Position numbers and translations under genes: made by a program
The notes under the pieces: generated by a model
Told to the model about the DNA's origin: nothing
Databases searched by the model: none
The model's input: the letters and a program-made list of their open reading frames with translations, nothing else
Shown: positions 53,217-61,499 of the stretch, one piece after another
Layout of the letters: each line of letters begins with the position of its first letter
How positions within the stretch are numbered: position 1 is the first letter of the stretch
From: JAPLJM01 sp963708515
GTDB lineage: Bacteria > Desulfobacterota > Syntrophia > Syntrophales > Fen-1087
Direction of reading: 5' to 3'
Length of the DNA: 64,000 nucleotides
NCBI GenBank assembly: GCA_963708515.1
Contig: CAVPSX010000011.1
Location: 62,001-126,000 of the forward strand

Positions 53217-53645
53217 ATGGCGGTCATGCAGATTTCCATACAACTTGACAACGTTCCCGGCGCCCTGACGAAGCTGATCGACATCCTAGACAAAGAAGGC
53301 ATCAGCGCCAAGGCCATCTCGGCTGCGAGCACTGATGAAGTCAGTACGCTGCGCCTGGTCGTCAATGACCCCGATAAGGCCGTCACGGTCCTCAAAAGCT
53401 TCAATTTCAAATACGCGATTTATCCGGTCATTGCCGTAGAGGTTCCCTGCCATCCCGGCGGCATGAACGCCGTCGTCAAGCCCCTGAGCGACGGAAATGT
53501 CAACATCCACTACATCTACACAACCACCGAAAGGCTCGGCAAGGAGACCATCCTGATTCTGGGCGTCGACAAAATCGACGAGGCCACGGATATTCTGAAG
53601 CAGAACTGGATCAACTTTGTCGGCGACCGCATCTACACCCTGTAG
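53217..53645 (+). CDS. Tandem ACT-domain protein
   Basis: 142 residues with two ACT domains: MQISIQLDNVPGALTKLIDI with a DKEGISAKAISAASTDEVS loop, then VEVPCHPGGMNAVVKPLSDG and VNIHYIYTTTERLG. ACT domains bind amino acids; this two-domain type is found next to oxidoreductase and aryl-CoA ligase genes in anaerobes. It may tune KorDABC by an amino acid or serve as its sensor. It starts two bases after korC. Confidence 0.88.
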   Translation: MAVMQISIQLDNVPGALTKLIDILDKEGISAKAISAASTDEVSTLRLVVNDPDKAVTVLKSFNFKYAIYPVIAVEVPCHPGGMNAVVKPLSDGNVNIHYIYTTTERLGKETILILGVDKIDEATDILKQNWINFVGDRIYTL

Positions 53646-53675
53646 ATTATCGAACCGGTTTAGCGGGTCTCAACC

Positions 53676-54110
53676 ATGAGCCTGTTCAATATTTCCCCTG
53701 AAAAAGAAGCCGCCCTGCAGGCACGCATGGACCATCTTGGCGTCGCCGAAAGCGACCTGCGCGAGACCTTTGTCCGCTCCTCCGGTCCCGGCGGCCAGAA
53801 GGTCAACAAAACCGCATCCTGCGTCTATCTCGTTCATGTCCCGACAGGACTTTCCGTTAAATGTCAGCAGGAGCGCTCTCAGGCCCTGAACCGTTTTCTG
53901 GCCAGGCGCTTGCTTCTGGACCGCATCGAGCGCATCCAGACCGGACGGGTCAGCGCCGAGCAGCAGCGGACGGAAAAGATCCGGCGTCAGAAGCGCCGCC
54001 GTTCCAAACGCGCACAGGAAAAAATCCTGCGAGAGAAGCACATCCAGTCGGATAAAAAAACCCTGCGCGCCAAGGTCACCCCCTCCCCTGCCGGCGAGGA
54101 TTCCAGATAA
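53676..54110 (+). CDS. GGQ-motif release factor-like protein (RF-1 domain, ArfB-like)
   Basis: 144 residues. The catalytic GGQ is in RSSGPGGQKVNKTASCVYLV near residues 35-54, with a long basic C-terminal helix (KIRRQKRRRSKRAQEKILRE). This layout matches ArfB/YaeJ and other codon-independent peptidyl-tRNA hydrolases that rescue stalled ribosomes. It lies 30 bases after the ACT gene and is followed by a terminator at 54279. Confidence 0.88.
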   Translation: MSLFNISPEKEAALQARMDHLGVAESDLRETFVRSSGPGGQKVNKTASCVYLVHVPTGLSVKCQQERSQALNRFLARRLLLDRIERIQTGRVSAEQQRTEKIRRQKRRRSKRAQEKILREKHIQSDKKTLRAKVTPSPAGEDSR

Positions 54111-54278
54111 AATTACCGGCATGCGGCATTTGGGATGTTCCCGCATACCAAGCGCCCTATTACCAGGAAATCCTCGGCAAGCGCGCAGGCCATGGACAGT
54201 CTGATTGCCTGCTTGCTGATTCCCGCCGCCTTTACCGCCCCGCTCCAGAAATTGATGCGGCATTGGAAGATCTAAAAT
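54111..54278. other. Spacer with short open frame, nothing firm
   Basis: A frame reading IWDVPAYQAPYYQEILGKRA runs to the TAA just before the terminator and looks protein-like, but has no start or ribosome site and no match I recognise. It may be a gene remnant. Confidence 0.25.
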
Positions 54279-54326
54279 AAAAAAGGGAGTGAAAGTCGTT
54301 TTGGCGCTTCCCCTCCCTGTTTTTTA
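54279..54326. terminator. Bidirectional terminator between the RF-like gene and atpE
   Basis: AGGGAG (54284-54289) pairs with CTCCCT (54313-54318), flanked by a run of A and a run of T, with GAAAG and CTTC extending the stem. It sits between two converging genes. Confidence 0.6.
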
Positions 54327-54346
54327 TAATACCTATGACTTGATTG

Positions 54347-54739
54347 TTATGTGATCAGCTTTAAAAGTGGATTGGCGTAAATGACAACAAGCGCAATGAC
54401 CAGCGCATAGATCGCCACGGATTCGATCATCGCCAGACCGACCATCATGGTGAGCAGGATTTTGCCCTGCGCTTCAGGGTTTCTGCCAACGGCAGTCGTC
54501 GCACCGCTTAATCCCTGTCCCATACCAAAACCCGCGCCAATGGCACCGAGACCAACGGCCAAACCGGCGGCAAAGACGCTGGACGCCAGCACGATCGCCC
54601 TGGTGTAATCCACTGTGCCTGCTGCGGCAACCACCTTCTCCGCTGCCATAGCAAACGATGCAAAGAACATCACGAACAGGATCCCGATGACGGCTGTTGC
54701 AAACACTTTTGCGGTTTTTACCATAATTTTTTCTACCAT
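54347..54739 (-). CDS. atpE: ATP synthase F0 subunit c with N-terminal signal-like extension
   Basis: 130 residues from ATG 54739, or 125 from ATG 54724 (MVKTAKVFATAVIGILFVMF); neither has a good ribosome site. The first ~33 residues look like a signal peptide (ending FAMAAEKV), an extension known for some c subunits. Then two long helices: GLGAIGAGFGMGQGLSGATT with loop GRNPEAQG, and MVGLAMIESVAIYALVIALV with the ion-carrying Glu. Glu is followed by Ser as in Na+-binding c rings, but the Gln sits two positions from where Na+ rings carry it. No atpB is adjacent; it is alone under its own promoter. Confidence 0.9.
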   Translation of the reverse strand: MVEKIMVKTAKVFATAVIGILFVMFFASFAMAAEKVVAAAGTVDYTRAIVLASSVFAAGLAVGLGAIGAGFGMGQGLSGATTAVGRNPEAQGKILLTMMVGLAMIESVAIYALVIALVVIYANPLLKLIT

Positions 54740-54918
54740 CCTTTCTTGAGTTTTTTAACTTGATAAAACATGACTGCGTAAAAATCAGATGCTTGCCGCT
54801 CCCACCTCCCTTCCTGAAACGACAATAGAGACCCTGCAAAGCAGGATCGCAAAAACCTGCTTCCCTGCCTTGCGCCGCCTGCCAGATAAGGCCTTTTTGT
54901 GCGTACAATGTGCCGCCT

Positions 54919-54946
54919 TTTATAATGCAAGGTTATGAATTGTCAA
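54919..54946 (-). promoter_or_regulatory. Promoter of atpE
   Basis: On the minus strand TTGACA (54946-54941) and TATAAA (54924-54919) are 16 bases apart. A long leader of about 170 bases separates the promoter from the atpE start. Confidence 0.55.
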
Positions 54947-55022
54947 GCACTAATTTGGTAACTTGATCGGCGCATTAATTCTTTGGCAAAGCCGCTGGGA
55001 TTTATGCTATAGGCTTCGGAGA

Positions 55023-55505
55023 ATGGATGACAATCCCATGATGCTGACAGATGAAGAACGCACAATCGGCAGGCTCATTCAGCGGGATCTCGCCCTGACC
55101 CGTCGTCCCTACCGGGAGATCGCAGATCAGACCGGCATGACGGAACAGGACGTCCTGAATGTGATCAAACAGATGCTGGCGTGGAGCCTGATCCGGAAAT
55201 TTGGCGCTGTCGTGCGTCACCGGGAGGCGGGTTTTTTCGCAAACGCCATGGTGGTCTGGGCCGTCCCGGAAGATCGCTGTGAACAGGTGGGACAGATGCT
55301 GTCGTCTTTTGCGGAAATCACCCACTGCTACGAGAGGTCGCCCGCATTTGAAGGAAAATACAATCTCTTCAGCATGATCCACCTGCGCAGTCAGGATATC
55401 GAAAAAAACGTTGAAATAATCGCAACCGCTGCGGGGATACAGGATTATCGGATACTCGCAAGCGAAGAGGAATTCAAAAAGAGCAGCATGGAGTATTTTG
55501 CGTGA
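55023..55505 (+). CDS. Siroheme decarboxylase (AhbA/AhbB/NirD-L family)
   Basis: 160 residues from ATG 55023 (55038 is also possible). An AsnC-type helix-turn-helix is followed by a ferredoxin-like domain: LIRKFGAVVRHREAGFFANA (with the substrate-contacting His) and EITHCYERSP. This is the siroheme decarboxylase family that converts siroheme to 12,18-didecarboxysiroheme in the Ahb haem pathway of sulfate reducers and archaea. Usually two subunits (A and B) are encoded; only one is here. hemL overlaps its stop by four bases, tying it to tetrapyrrole synthesis. Confidence 0.85.
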   Translation: MDDNPMMLTDEERTIGRLIQRDLALTRRPYREIADQTGMTEQDVLNVIKQMLAWSLIRKFGAVVRHREAGFFANAMVVWAVPEDRCEQVGQMLSSFAEITHCYERSPAFEGKYNLFSMIHLRSQDIEKNVEIIATAAGIQDYRILASEEEFKKSSMEYFA

Positions 55506-56785
55506 ATCCATTATCACGGACGCTGTTTGAGAGGGCGAAAAAAATCATTCCCGGGGGCGTCAACAGCCCCGTCCGGGCCTTCGGCGCAGTGCAGGCAACG
55601 CCGATCTTCATCCGCGAGGCGCGGGGCTCCCGTGTGACGGATGTGGACGGCAATGAATATGTGGATTACGTCATGTCTTGGGGGCCCATGATGCTTGGCC
55701 ACAGCCATCCTGCCGTGACCGAGGCGATCCGGCAGGCGGCCGGCAGAGGAACCAGCTACGGGGCGCCGACGGAACTCGAAGTGGAAATGGCTGAAATCAT
55801 TATTGAAGCCATTCCATCCCTGCAAATGGTCCGCATGGTCAGCTCCGGTACGGAAGCCGTCATGAGCGCCATCCGCCTGGCCCGCGGCTATACGGGAAGA
55901 AACAAAATCATCAAATTCGCGGGCTGTTATCACGGCCATGCCGATTCGCTGCTTGTCAAGGCGGGTTCCGGCGTCGCGACGCTCGGCATTCCGGGAAGCC
56001 CAGGCATTCCGGCGGCGCTTGCCGAACTGACGATCACGCTGCCCTTCAACGATATCGACGCCGTGGAAGCGGCCGTTGCGCTTCACCGGGATGATCTGGC
56101 CTGCGTGATCATCGAACCCGTGGCCGGCAATATGGGCGTGATCCGGCCCAAACCGGGATTCCTCGAAAAATTGCGGGACGTCACCCAGAGACAAGGCGTC
56201 CTGCTGATCTTCGATGAGGTCATCACGGGCTTCCGCCTGACCCACGGCGGGTATCAGAATCTCATCCATATCGAACCGGACCTCACGTGTCTGGGCAAGA
56301 TCATCGGCGGGGGTCTCCCGGTCGGCGCCTTCGGCGGCAAACGAGAGATCATGGAAAGACTGGCCCCCGCCGGCCCGGTTTACCAGGCCGGCACGCTCTC
56401 GGGCAATTCCGTCGCCATGGCGGCCGGTCTGGCCACGCTGCAGATCCTCAGGGACAACCGCGACGTTTACGAAATGCTGGACCGCCGCACCTTCCATATC
56501 TGCGACGAGATGCTGGCGCTCTTCACACAGAAGGGCCTGCCCGTGACACTCAACCGCTCCGGTTCGATGTTTACGATCTTTTTTACCCCGGAGGCGGTTT
56601 TTGACTTTGCCTCGGCTGTCCGGAGCGACACGGAAATGTTTGCGCGGTATTTCCGGGGGATGCTGGCAAACGGCATCAATCTTGCGCCGTCACAGTTTGA
56701 GGCGGCGTTCCTGTCCTTCGCCCATACCCAGGACGACGTGGAAAAAACACTCGATGCCTGCGCGCAAACCTTGAAAACGCTTTAG
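55502..56785 (+). CDS. hemL: Glutamate-1-semialdehyde 2,1-aminomutase
   Basis: 427 residues from GTG 55502. MSWGPMMLGHSHPAVTEAI, MVSSGTEAVMSAIRLARGYT, FDEVITGFRL, and the PLP Lys in CLGKIIGGGLPVGAFGG identify HemL, which makes 5-aminolevulinate, the C5 route to tetrapyrroles. It overlaps the siroheme decarboxylase gene by four bases, and thus is co-translated. The usual length is kept. Downstream genes are about glycans. Confidence 0.95.
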   Translation: MNPLSRTLFERAKKIIPGGVNSPVRAFGAVQATPIFIREARGSRVTDVDGNEYVDYVMSWGPMMLGHSHPAVTEAIRQAAGRGTSYGAPTELEVEMAEIIIEAIPSLQMVRMVSSGTEAVMSAIRLARGYTGRNKIIKFAGCYHGHADSLLVKAGSGVATLGIPGSPGIPAALAELTITLPFNDIDAVEAAVALHRDDLACVIIEPVAGNMGVIRPKPGFLEKLRDVTQRQGVLLIFDEVITGFRLTHGGYQNLIHIEPDLTCLGKIIGGGLPVGAFGGKREIMERLAPAGPVYQAGTLSGNSVAMAAGLATLQILRDNRDVYEMLDRRTFHICDEMLALFTQKGLPVTLNRSGSMFTIFFTPEAVFDFASAVRSDTEMFARYFRGMLANGINLAPSQFEAAFLSFAHTQDDVEKTLDACAQTLKTL

Positions 56786-56826
56786 CACATGGACATTAAA
56801 ACGAAAGCTGGCTTTTCTGAAGTGAC

Positions 56827-58164
56827 ATGAAAGAGAAAAAGACCATCATGAATGTCCCTGATTTTGAATCCTTTCTGAATGGGCGGCGTCGCATCGCCGT
56901 CGTCGGCCTGGGCTATGTGGGCCTGCCGCTGGCTATTCACCTGTCGGCTTGTTTTTCCGTAGTCGGTTACGACGTCAAGGAAGGCAGGATTGCCGAACTC
57001 AAAGAGGGCCGCGACCGGACGCTTGAGATCCCGCAGGAAGCATTAAAGAAGACCGCCATCGTTTTCTCCGCCGATGCCGAGGTTTTATCGACCTGCAGCC
57101 TGATCATTGTCGCCGTCCCCACGCCGATCGACGATTCCCGCATCCCGGACCTGAGTCCCCTTAAAAGTGCGGCCACCGCTGTGGGACGGCGTTTGACCGC
57201 CGGGTCCACGGTCGTCTTCGAATCCACCGTTTATCCGGGCGTCACCGAGGAGGTCTGCGTCCCCATCCTGGAGCGGGAATCGGGATTGAAGCTCGGCAAA
57301 GGTTTTACGGTGGGTTATTCTCCCGAACGGATCAATCCCGGCGATAAGGTCCATACCCTGGACAATATCATCAAGGTTGTCTCGGCGTCAGACCTGGAAA
57401 CACTGGCGCTCCTGTCGCAGATATACGGCGCCATCGTCAAGGCCGGCATCTACAAAACATCGGGCATCAAGGTCGCGGAAGCTGCAAAGGTGATTGAAAA
57501 CACCCAGCGGGACATCAACATCGCACTGATGAACGAGTTGTCTATTATCTTCAACCGCATGGGCATCGATACGCTGGAAGTCCTCGAAGCCGCCGGCACC
57601 AAATGGAATTTTCTGCCCTTTCGCCCCGGACTCGTGGGAGGCCACTGCATCAGCGTCGATCCCTACTACCTGACCTATAAGGCGGAAAGCATGGGCTATC
57701 ATCCGGAAATGATCCTGGCCGGACGCCGCATCAATGACAACATGGGGAAATATATCGCCGAGCGCACGATCAAAATCATGATCAACGCCGACATTGCCAT
57801 ACGCAACGCCCGCGTAGCCGTCCTGGGTATGACCTTCAAGGAAAATATCCCCGATTTGCGCAACACCCGCGTCATCGATATCGTTACGGAACTGAAGGAT
57901 TACGGCGTGGATGTGGTCGTTCATGATCCCATGGCCGACCCGGCCGAGGTGGAACAATACTATGGCCTGACCATGACGACGCTTCAGAATATTCAGGGGG
58001 TGTCTGCGGCGATCGTCGCCGTTGCCCATCAGGATTATATAAATCTCGGACTCGCCGGTATCGCCGGTCTCTGCTTCCAGGATCAGCCGATTATCGTCGA
58101 TGTAAAGGCCCTCTTCGATCCGGAAGAGGCCCGGAAGCTTGGGATTCGGCTCTGGCGGCTGTAA
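56827..58164 (+). CDS. UDP-N-acetylhexosamine/UDP-hexose dehydrogenase (WbpO/TviB-like)
   Basis: 445 residues from ATG 56827; ATG 56848 (MNVPDFESFL) is an alternative. Rossmann motif RIAVVGLGYVGLPLAIHLSA, STVYPGVTEEVCVPILE, KVIENTQRDINIALMNELS, and the catalytic Cys in LVGGHCISVDPYYLTYKA are those of UDP-sugar 6-dehydrogenases that make UDP-hexuronic acids (Vi-antigen-type TviB/WbpO branch). It supplies acidic sugars for a surface glycan. It is followed 13 bases later by the epimerase gene. Confidence 0.9.
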   Translation: MKEKKTIMNVPDFESFLNGRRRIAVVGLGYVGLPLAIHLSACFSVVGYDVKEGRIAELKEGRDRTLEIPQEALKKTAIVFSADAEVLSTCSLIIVAVPTPIDDSRIPDLSPLKSAATAVGRRLTAGSTVVFESTVYPGVTEEVCVPILERESGLKLGKGFTVGYSPERINPGDKVHTLDNIIKVVSASDLETLALLSQIYGAIVKAGIYKTSGIKVAEAAKVIENTQRDINIALMNELSIIFNRMGIDTLEVLEAAGTKWNFLPFRPGLVGGHCISVDPYYLTYKAESMGYHPEMILAGRRINDNMGKYIAERTIKIMINADIAIRNARVAVLGMTFKENIPDLRNTRVIDIVTELKDYGVDVVVHDPMADPAEVEQYYGLTMTTLQNIQGVSAAIVAVAHQDYINLGLAGIAGLCFQDQPIIVDVKALFDPEEARKLGIRLWRL

Positions 58165-58177
58165 AGGAAAAATCCGG

Positions 58178-59188
58178 ATGAGAAACATATTGATCACAGG
58201 CGCCGCCGGTTTCATCGGCTATCATCTGTCAAAGCGGTTCCTTGAGGCCGGCGATGCGGTCGTCGGCCTCGATAATGTGAGTGAGTATTACGATGTGAAT
58301 CTGAAAATGGCGCGCCTGGCGCTGTTGCAAGAAAATCCTTCGTTCCGCTTTGTCCGGATGGACATTGCCGACCGCGAGGGCATAGCCAACCTTTTCCGCA
58401 AAGAACCCTTCGAACTTGTGGTTCACCTGGCGGCCCAGGCCGGCGTCCGTTATTCGCTCGTCAATCCCTATGCCTACGTGGACAGCAATGTGGTCGGTTT
58501 CATCCATATCCTCGAAGGCTGTCGCAGCCGGAACGTGCGGCATCTCATTTTCGCCTCGTCCAGTTCCGTTTACGGGGCCAATACACTGATGCCCTTCTGT
58601 GTGCAGCACAACGTCGATCACCCCTTGAGCCTGTATGCGGCCACCAAGAAGGCCAATGAACTCATGGCCCATACCTATGCCAGCCTCTATCAGATGCCCT
58701 GCACGGGACTGCGCTTTTTCACCGTTTACGGACCCTGGGGCCGGCCCGATATGGCCCTTTTTCTCTTCACAAAAGCCATCCTGCAGGATCAACCCATCGA
58801 CGTGTACAATCAGGGCAACATGCAACGGGACTTCACCTTTATTGACGACATAGTTGAAGGCGTTTACCGGGTTTCGGCCAGTATTCCAGCGCCGAATCCT
58901 GCATGGCGGGGAGACTGCCCGGACCCGGCGACGAGTTTCGCGCCCTATAAGATTTACAATATCGGCAATAACAGCCCGGTTGCATTGCTTGACTTTATCG
59001 CATGCCTTGAAAAGTGTCTCAACAGGAAAGCAAAAAAGAACTTTCTACCGCTGCAGCCGGGCGATGTCCCGGCCACCTGTGCAGATGTGGATGCCCTCAT
59101 GTCTGCGGTGGGCTTCAAGCCGGCGACCCCCATCGCGGAAGGGATAGAAAAATTCGTGTCCTGGTATCGGGAATATTACCAAGTTTAG
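58178..59188 (+). CDS. NAD-dependent epimerase (UDP-glucuronate 4-epimerase-like)
   Basis: 336 residues from ATG 58178. An SDR-extended fold with ILITGAAGFIGYHLSKRFLE, HLAAQAGVRYSLVNPYAYVDS (UDP-glucuronate epimerase-like), catalytic Ser and Tyr-Lys in FASSSSVYGANTLMPF and YAATKKANELM. It most resembles UDP-glucuronate 4-epimerases. Together with the preceding dehydrogenase it would make UDP-galacturonate or a related uronic acid. Confidence 0.9.
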   Translation: MRNILITGAAGFIGYHLSKRFLEAGDAVVGLDNVSEYYDVNLKMARLALLQENPSFRFVRMDIADREGIANLFRKEPFELVVHLAAQAGVRYSLVNPYAYVDSNVVGFIHILEGCRSRNVRHLIFASSSSVYGANTLMPFCVQHNVDHPLSLYAATKKANELMAHTYASLYQMPCTGLRFFTVYGPWGRPDMALFLFTKAILQDQPIDVYNQGNMQRDFTFIDDIVEGVYRVSASIPAPNPAWRGDCPDPATSFAPYKIYNIGNNSPVALLDFIACLEKCLNRKAKKNFLPLQPGDVPATCADVDALMSAVGFKPATPIAEGIEKFVSWYREYYQV

Positions 59189-59218
59189 GACAGGCAATAC
59201 AGAAAGGAAAGCATTTTC

Positions 59219-60250
59219 ATGAAAACTGCATTCATCACCGGCATCACCGGCCAGGACGGCTCCTATTTGGCCGAGCTCCTGCTCGAAAAGGGATACACCG
59301 TGCACGGCCTGATCCGCCGGGCATCGACCTTCAACACGGACCGCATCGACCATCTCTACCGGGACTTCCATGATCCGCAAGCGCGCATCTATCTGCACTA
59401 CGGCGATCTTTCCGTATCGGGCCATCTCACGGACCTGCTTCACGACATAAAGCCCGATGAGGTCTATCACCTGGGCGCCCAGAGCCATGTGCGCGTCAGC
59501 TTTGACATGCCCGAATACACCGGCGATATCACCGGTCTCGGCACGCTGCGACTGCTGGAGGCCATCCGGAAGACGGGGATCAAGACGCGATTCTATCAGG
59601 CTTCTTCCAGCGAAATGTTCGGCGCCGCGCCGCCGCCCCAGCATGAACTGACGCCTTTTCAGCCGCAGAGTCCTTACGCCGCCGCCAAGGTTTACGCCTA
59701 CTATATTGTCCGGAACTACCGGGACGCCTATCATCTCTTTGCCTGCAACGGCATCCTGTTCAACCATGAATCCCCGCGGCGCGGTGAAACCTTTGTCACG
59801 CGGAAAGTGACGCGCGCCGCCGCCCGCATCAAGCAGGGCCTTCAGGACAAGCTTTTTCTTGGCAATCTGGAAGCGAAGCGGGACTGGGGGTTTGCCGGTG
59901 ATTATGTGGAGGCCATGTGGCTTATGTTGCAGCAGGAAATACCTGACGATTTCGTCATCGCCACGGGTGAAACTCACTCGGTCAGGGAATTTGTAGAAAA
60001 GGTTTTTCAGAAGCTGGACATGGACTACCAGAAACATGTCGTCATCGACCCAAAATATTTCCGTCCCACTGAAGTGGATGTCCTGCTGGGCGATTCGACC
60101 AAAGCAAAGCAGCGATTGGGCTGGAATCCGAAAGTGGGCTTCGATAAACTAATCGGCATGATGGTGGCTGCGGATATGGAACAAGCCGGCAAGGAAAAAA
60201 CCCTGTGTGATGCGGGCTACAGCTCCACCGGCAATCACCGGGCGATCTAA
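59219..60250 (+). CDS. gmd: GDP-mannose 4,6-dehydratase
   Basis: 343 residues. AFITGITGQDGSYLAELLLE, GLIRRASTFNTDRIDHLY, SSSEMFGAAPPPQHE, and YAAAKVYAYYIVRNYRDAY (Tyr-Lys) identify Gmd. It makes GDP-4-keto-6-deoxymannose, the first step to GDP-fucose. It is followed 225 bases later by fcl, separated by a repeat B element. The start follows AGGAAAG. Confidence 0.95.
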   Translation: MKTAFITGITGQDGSYLAELLLEKGYTVHGLIRRASTFNTDRIDHLYRDFHDPQARIYLHYGDLSVSGHLTDLLHDIKPDEVYHLGAQSHVRVSFDMPEYTGDITGLGTLRLLEAIRKTGIKTRFYQASSSEMFGAAPPPQHELTPFQPQSPYAAAKVYAYYIVRNYRDAYHLFACNGILFNHESPRRGETFVTRKVTRAAARIKQGLQDKLFLGNLEAKRDWGFAGDYVEAMWLMLQQEIPDDFVIATGETHSVREFVEKVFQKLDMDYQKHVVIDPKYFRPTEVDVLLGDSTKAKQRLGWNPKVGFDKLIGMMVAADMEQAGKEKTLCDAGYSSTGNHRAI

Positions 60251-60253
60251 TAA

Positions 60254-60442
60254 GAGTTTTGCATAACCGGCGAAAAATGGTTTGCAAGCGGCGAATATAA
60301 GATTTTTCGACTTTCCAGAAATTAGACTAATTTTTCGATTTCAAATATGTTTAAGCATTCTCAAGGGGGACATGACGAAGTCGTGTCCCCCTCAACGAAA
60401 AAGATTTTGAGCCGCGGGCGTTGTCCATTTTTCAACGGTCTC
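60254..60442. repeat. Repeat family B, long copy with internal hairpin
   Basis: The left end matches the other copies at 27 of 31 bases (core GAGTTTTGCATAACCG, then GAAAAATGG), and the right end reads CCATTTTTCAACGGTCTC. In the middle (60365-60391) lies a GGGGGACATGAC hairpin. The element fills the gap between gmd and fcl and may separate their expression. Confidence 0.6.
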
Positions 60443-60476
60443 ATAATCAATCATAAACCTTGAGGAAAAAGAACGC

Positions 60477-61409
60477 ATGAAAGAAAAGAACATTACCATC
60501 ACCGGCGGAAAAGGTTTTTTAGGAAAGCATCTGATCCGGAAATTCCGTGAACGGGGCTTTGAGCATCTTTTCATCGCCGACCTTCCCGAGTACAACCTGG
60601 TCCGGCCGGAAGACGTCAGGAAGCTGTATGAGGAAACCAGGCCGGACATCGTGGTCCATCTGGCCGCCAGAGTCGGCGGCATCGGTTTCAATCAGGAGAA
60701 CCCTGCGCCGCTGTTTTACGACAACCTCATGATGGGGGTCCAGCTTATCCATGAGGGATGCCTGCGTCAGCTTGAAAAATTCGTGGCCATCGGAACGATC
60801 TGCGCTTATCCGAAATTCACGCCGGTTCCATTCCGCGAGGACGATCTCTGGAACGGTTATCCCGAGGAAACGAACGCCCCTTACGGCCTGGCCAAAAAGA
60901 TGATGCTGGTCCAGTCGCAGGCCTATCGACAGCAGTACGGCTTTAACGCCATTTTCCTTCTGCCCGTTAACCTCTATGGCCCCGGCGACAATTTCGATCC
61001 CCGTTCGTCCCATGTCATTCCCGCCCTGATCAAGAAATGCGTCGACGCCGTCAGGGGGGGGGACAACGAGATTATCGTCTGGGGAACGGGCAATGCGACG
61101 CGTGAATTTTTTTACGTGGAGGACGCCGCCGAGGCCATCTGCCTGGCAACGGAATCCTACGACAAAAGCGATCCTGTCAACATCGGCCCGGGTTTCGAGA
61201 TCTCCATCCGGGACTTGGTGGCCCTGATTGTGGAATTAACGGAATTCAGGGGGAAAGTGATCTGGGATACGACGAAACCGGACGGGCAGCCTCGGCGCAT
61301 GCTGGATACCAGCCGGGCGTTTAAGGAGTTCGGCTTCCGGGCCAGAACAGACTTCCGGGAAGGCCTGGAAAAAACCATCGCATGGTATCATGATCGGGGA
61401 CAGATTTGA
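60477..61409 (+). CDS. fcl: GDP-L-fucose synthase
   Basis: 310 residues. Starts MKEKNITITGGKGFLGKHLI, has HLAARVGGIGFNQENPAPLF, TICAYPKF, YGLAKKMMLVQSQAY (Tyr-Lys), and ATREFFYVEDAAEAI. It epimerises and reduces GDP-4-keto-6-deoxymannose to GDP-fucose. The last codon and stop lie inside a perfect palindrome (61394-61422), so the C-terminus (HDRGQI) was probably shaped by insertion of a REP-like sequence. Confidence 0.95.
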   Translation: MKEKNITITGGKGFLGKHLIRKFRERGFEHLFIADLPEYNLVRPEDVRKLYEETRPDIVVHLAARVGGIGFNQENPAPLFYDNLMMGVQLIHEGCLRQLEKFVAIGTICAYPKFTPVPFREDDLWNGYPEETNAPYGLAKKMMLVQSQAYRQQYGFNAIFLLPVNLYGPGDNFDPRSSHVIPALIKKCVDAVRGGDNEIIVWGTGNATREFFYVEDAAEAICLATESYDKSDPVNIGPGFEISIRDLVALIVELTEFRGKVIWDTTKPDGQPRRMLDTSRAFKEFGFRARTDFREGLEKTIAWYHDRGQI

Positions 61410-61422
61410 AATCTGTCCCCGA
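61394..61422. repeat. REP-like perfect palindrome overlapping the fcl stop
   Basis: Arms TCGGGGACAGATTT (61394-61407) and AAATCTGTCCCCGA (61409-61422) around G are exact. The GGGGACAGATTT core is typical of REP sequences. It ends fcl and may also act as a transcription barrier (TTGATTGATTTT follows). Confidence 0.65.
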
Positions 61423-61499
61423 CTTGATTGATTTTACTGTGCGCCTGCTTGTTTTTATTGACTTTCCCCCTTACATTCATGTTATGAAGCGCGGCAGCC

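Noticed and set aside
53670..54263. Minus-strand frame opposite the RF-like gene
   Set aside because: It covers the GGQ gene entirely and has no family resemblance or ribosome site.
54347..54739. Direct claim of a Na+-driven ATP synthase
   Set aside because: Glu-Ser and Tyr fit, but the helix-1 Gln is out of register by two residues, so ion type cannot be settled by eye.
60365..60391. Hairpin between gmd and fcl as a terminator
   Set aside because: No T run follows the stem, and it lies inside repeat B. It reads better as a REP-like hairpin.
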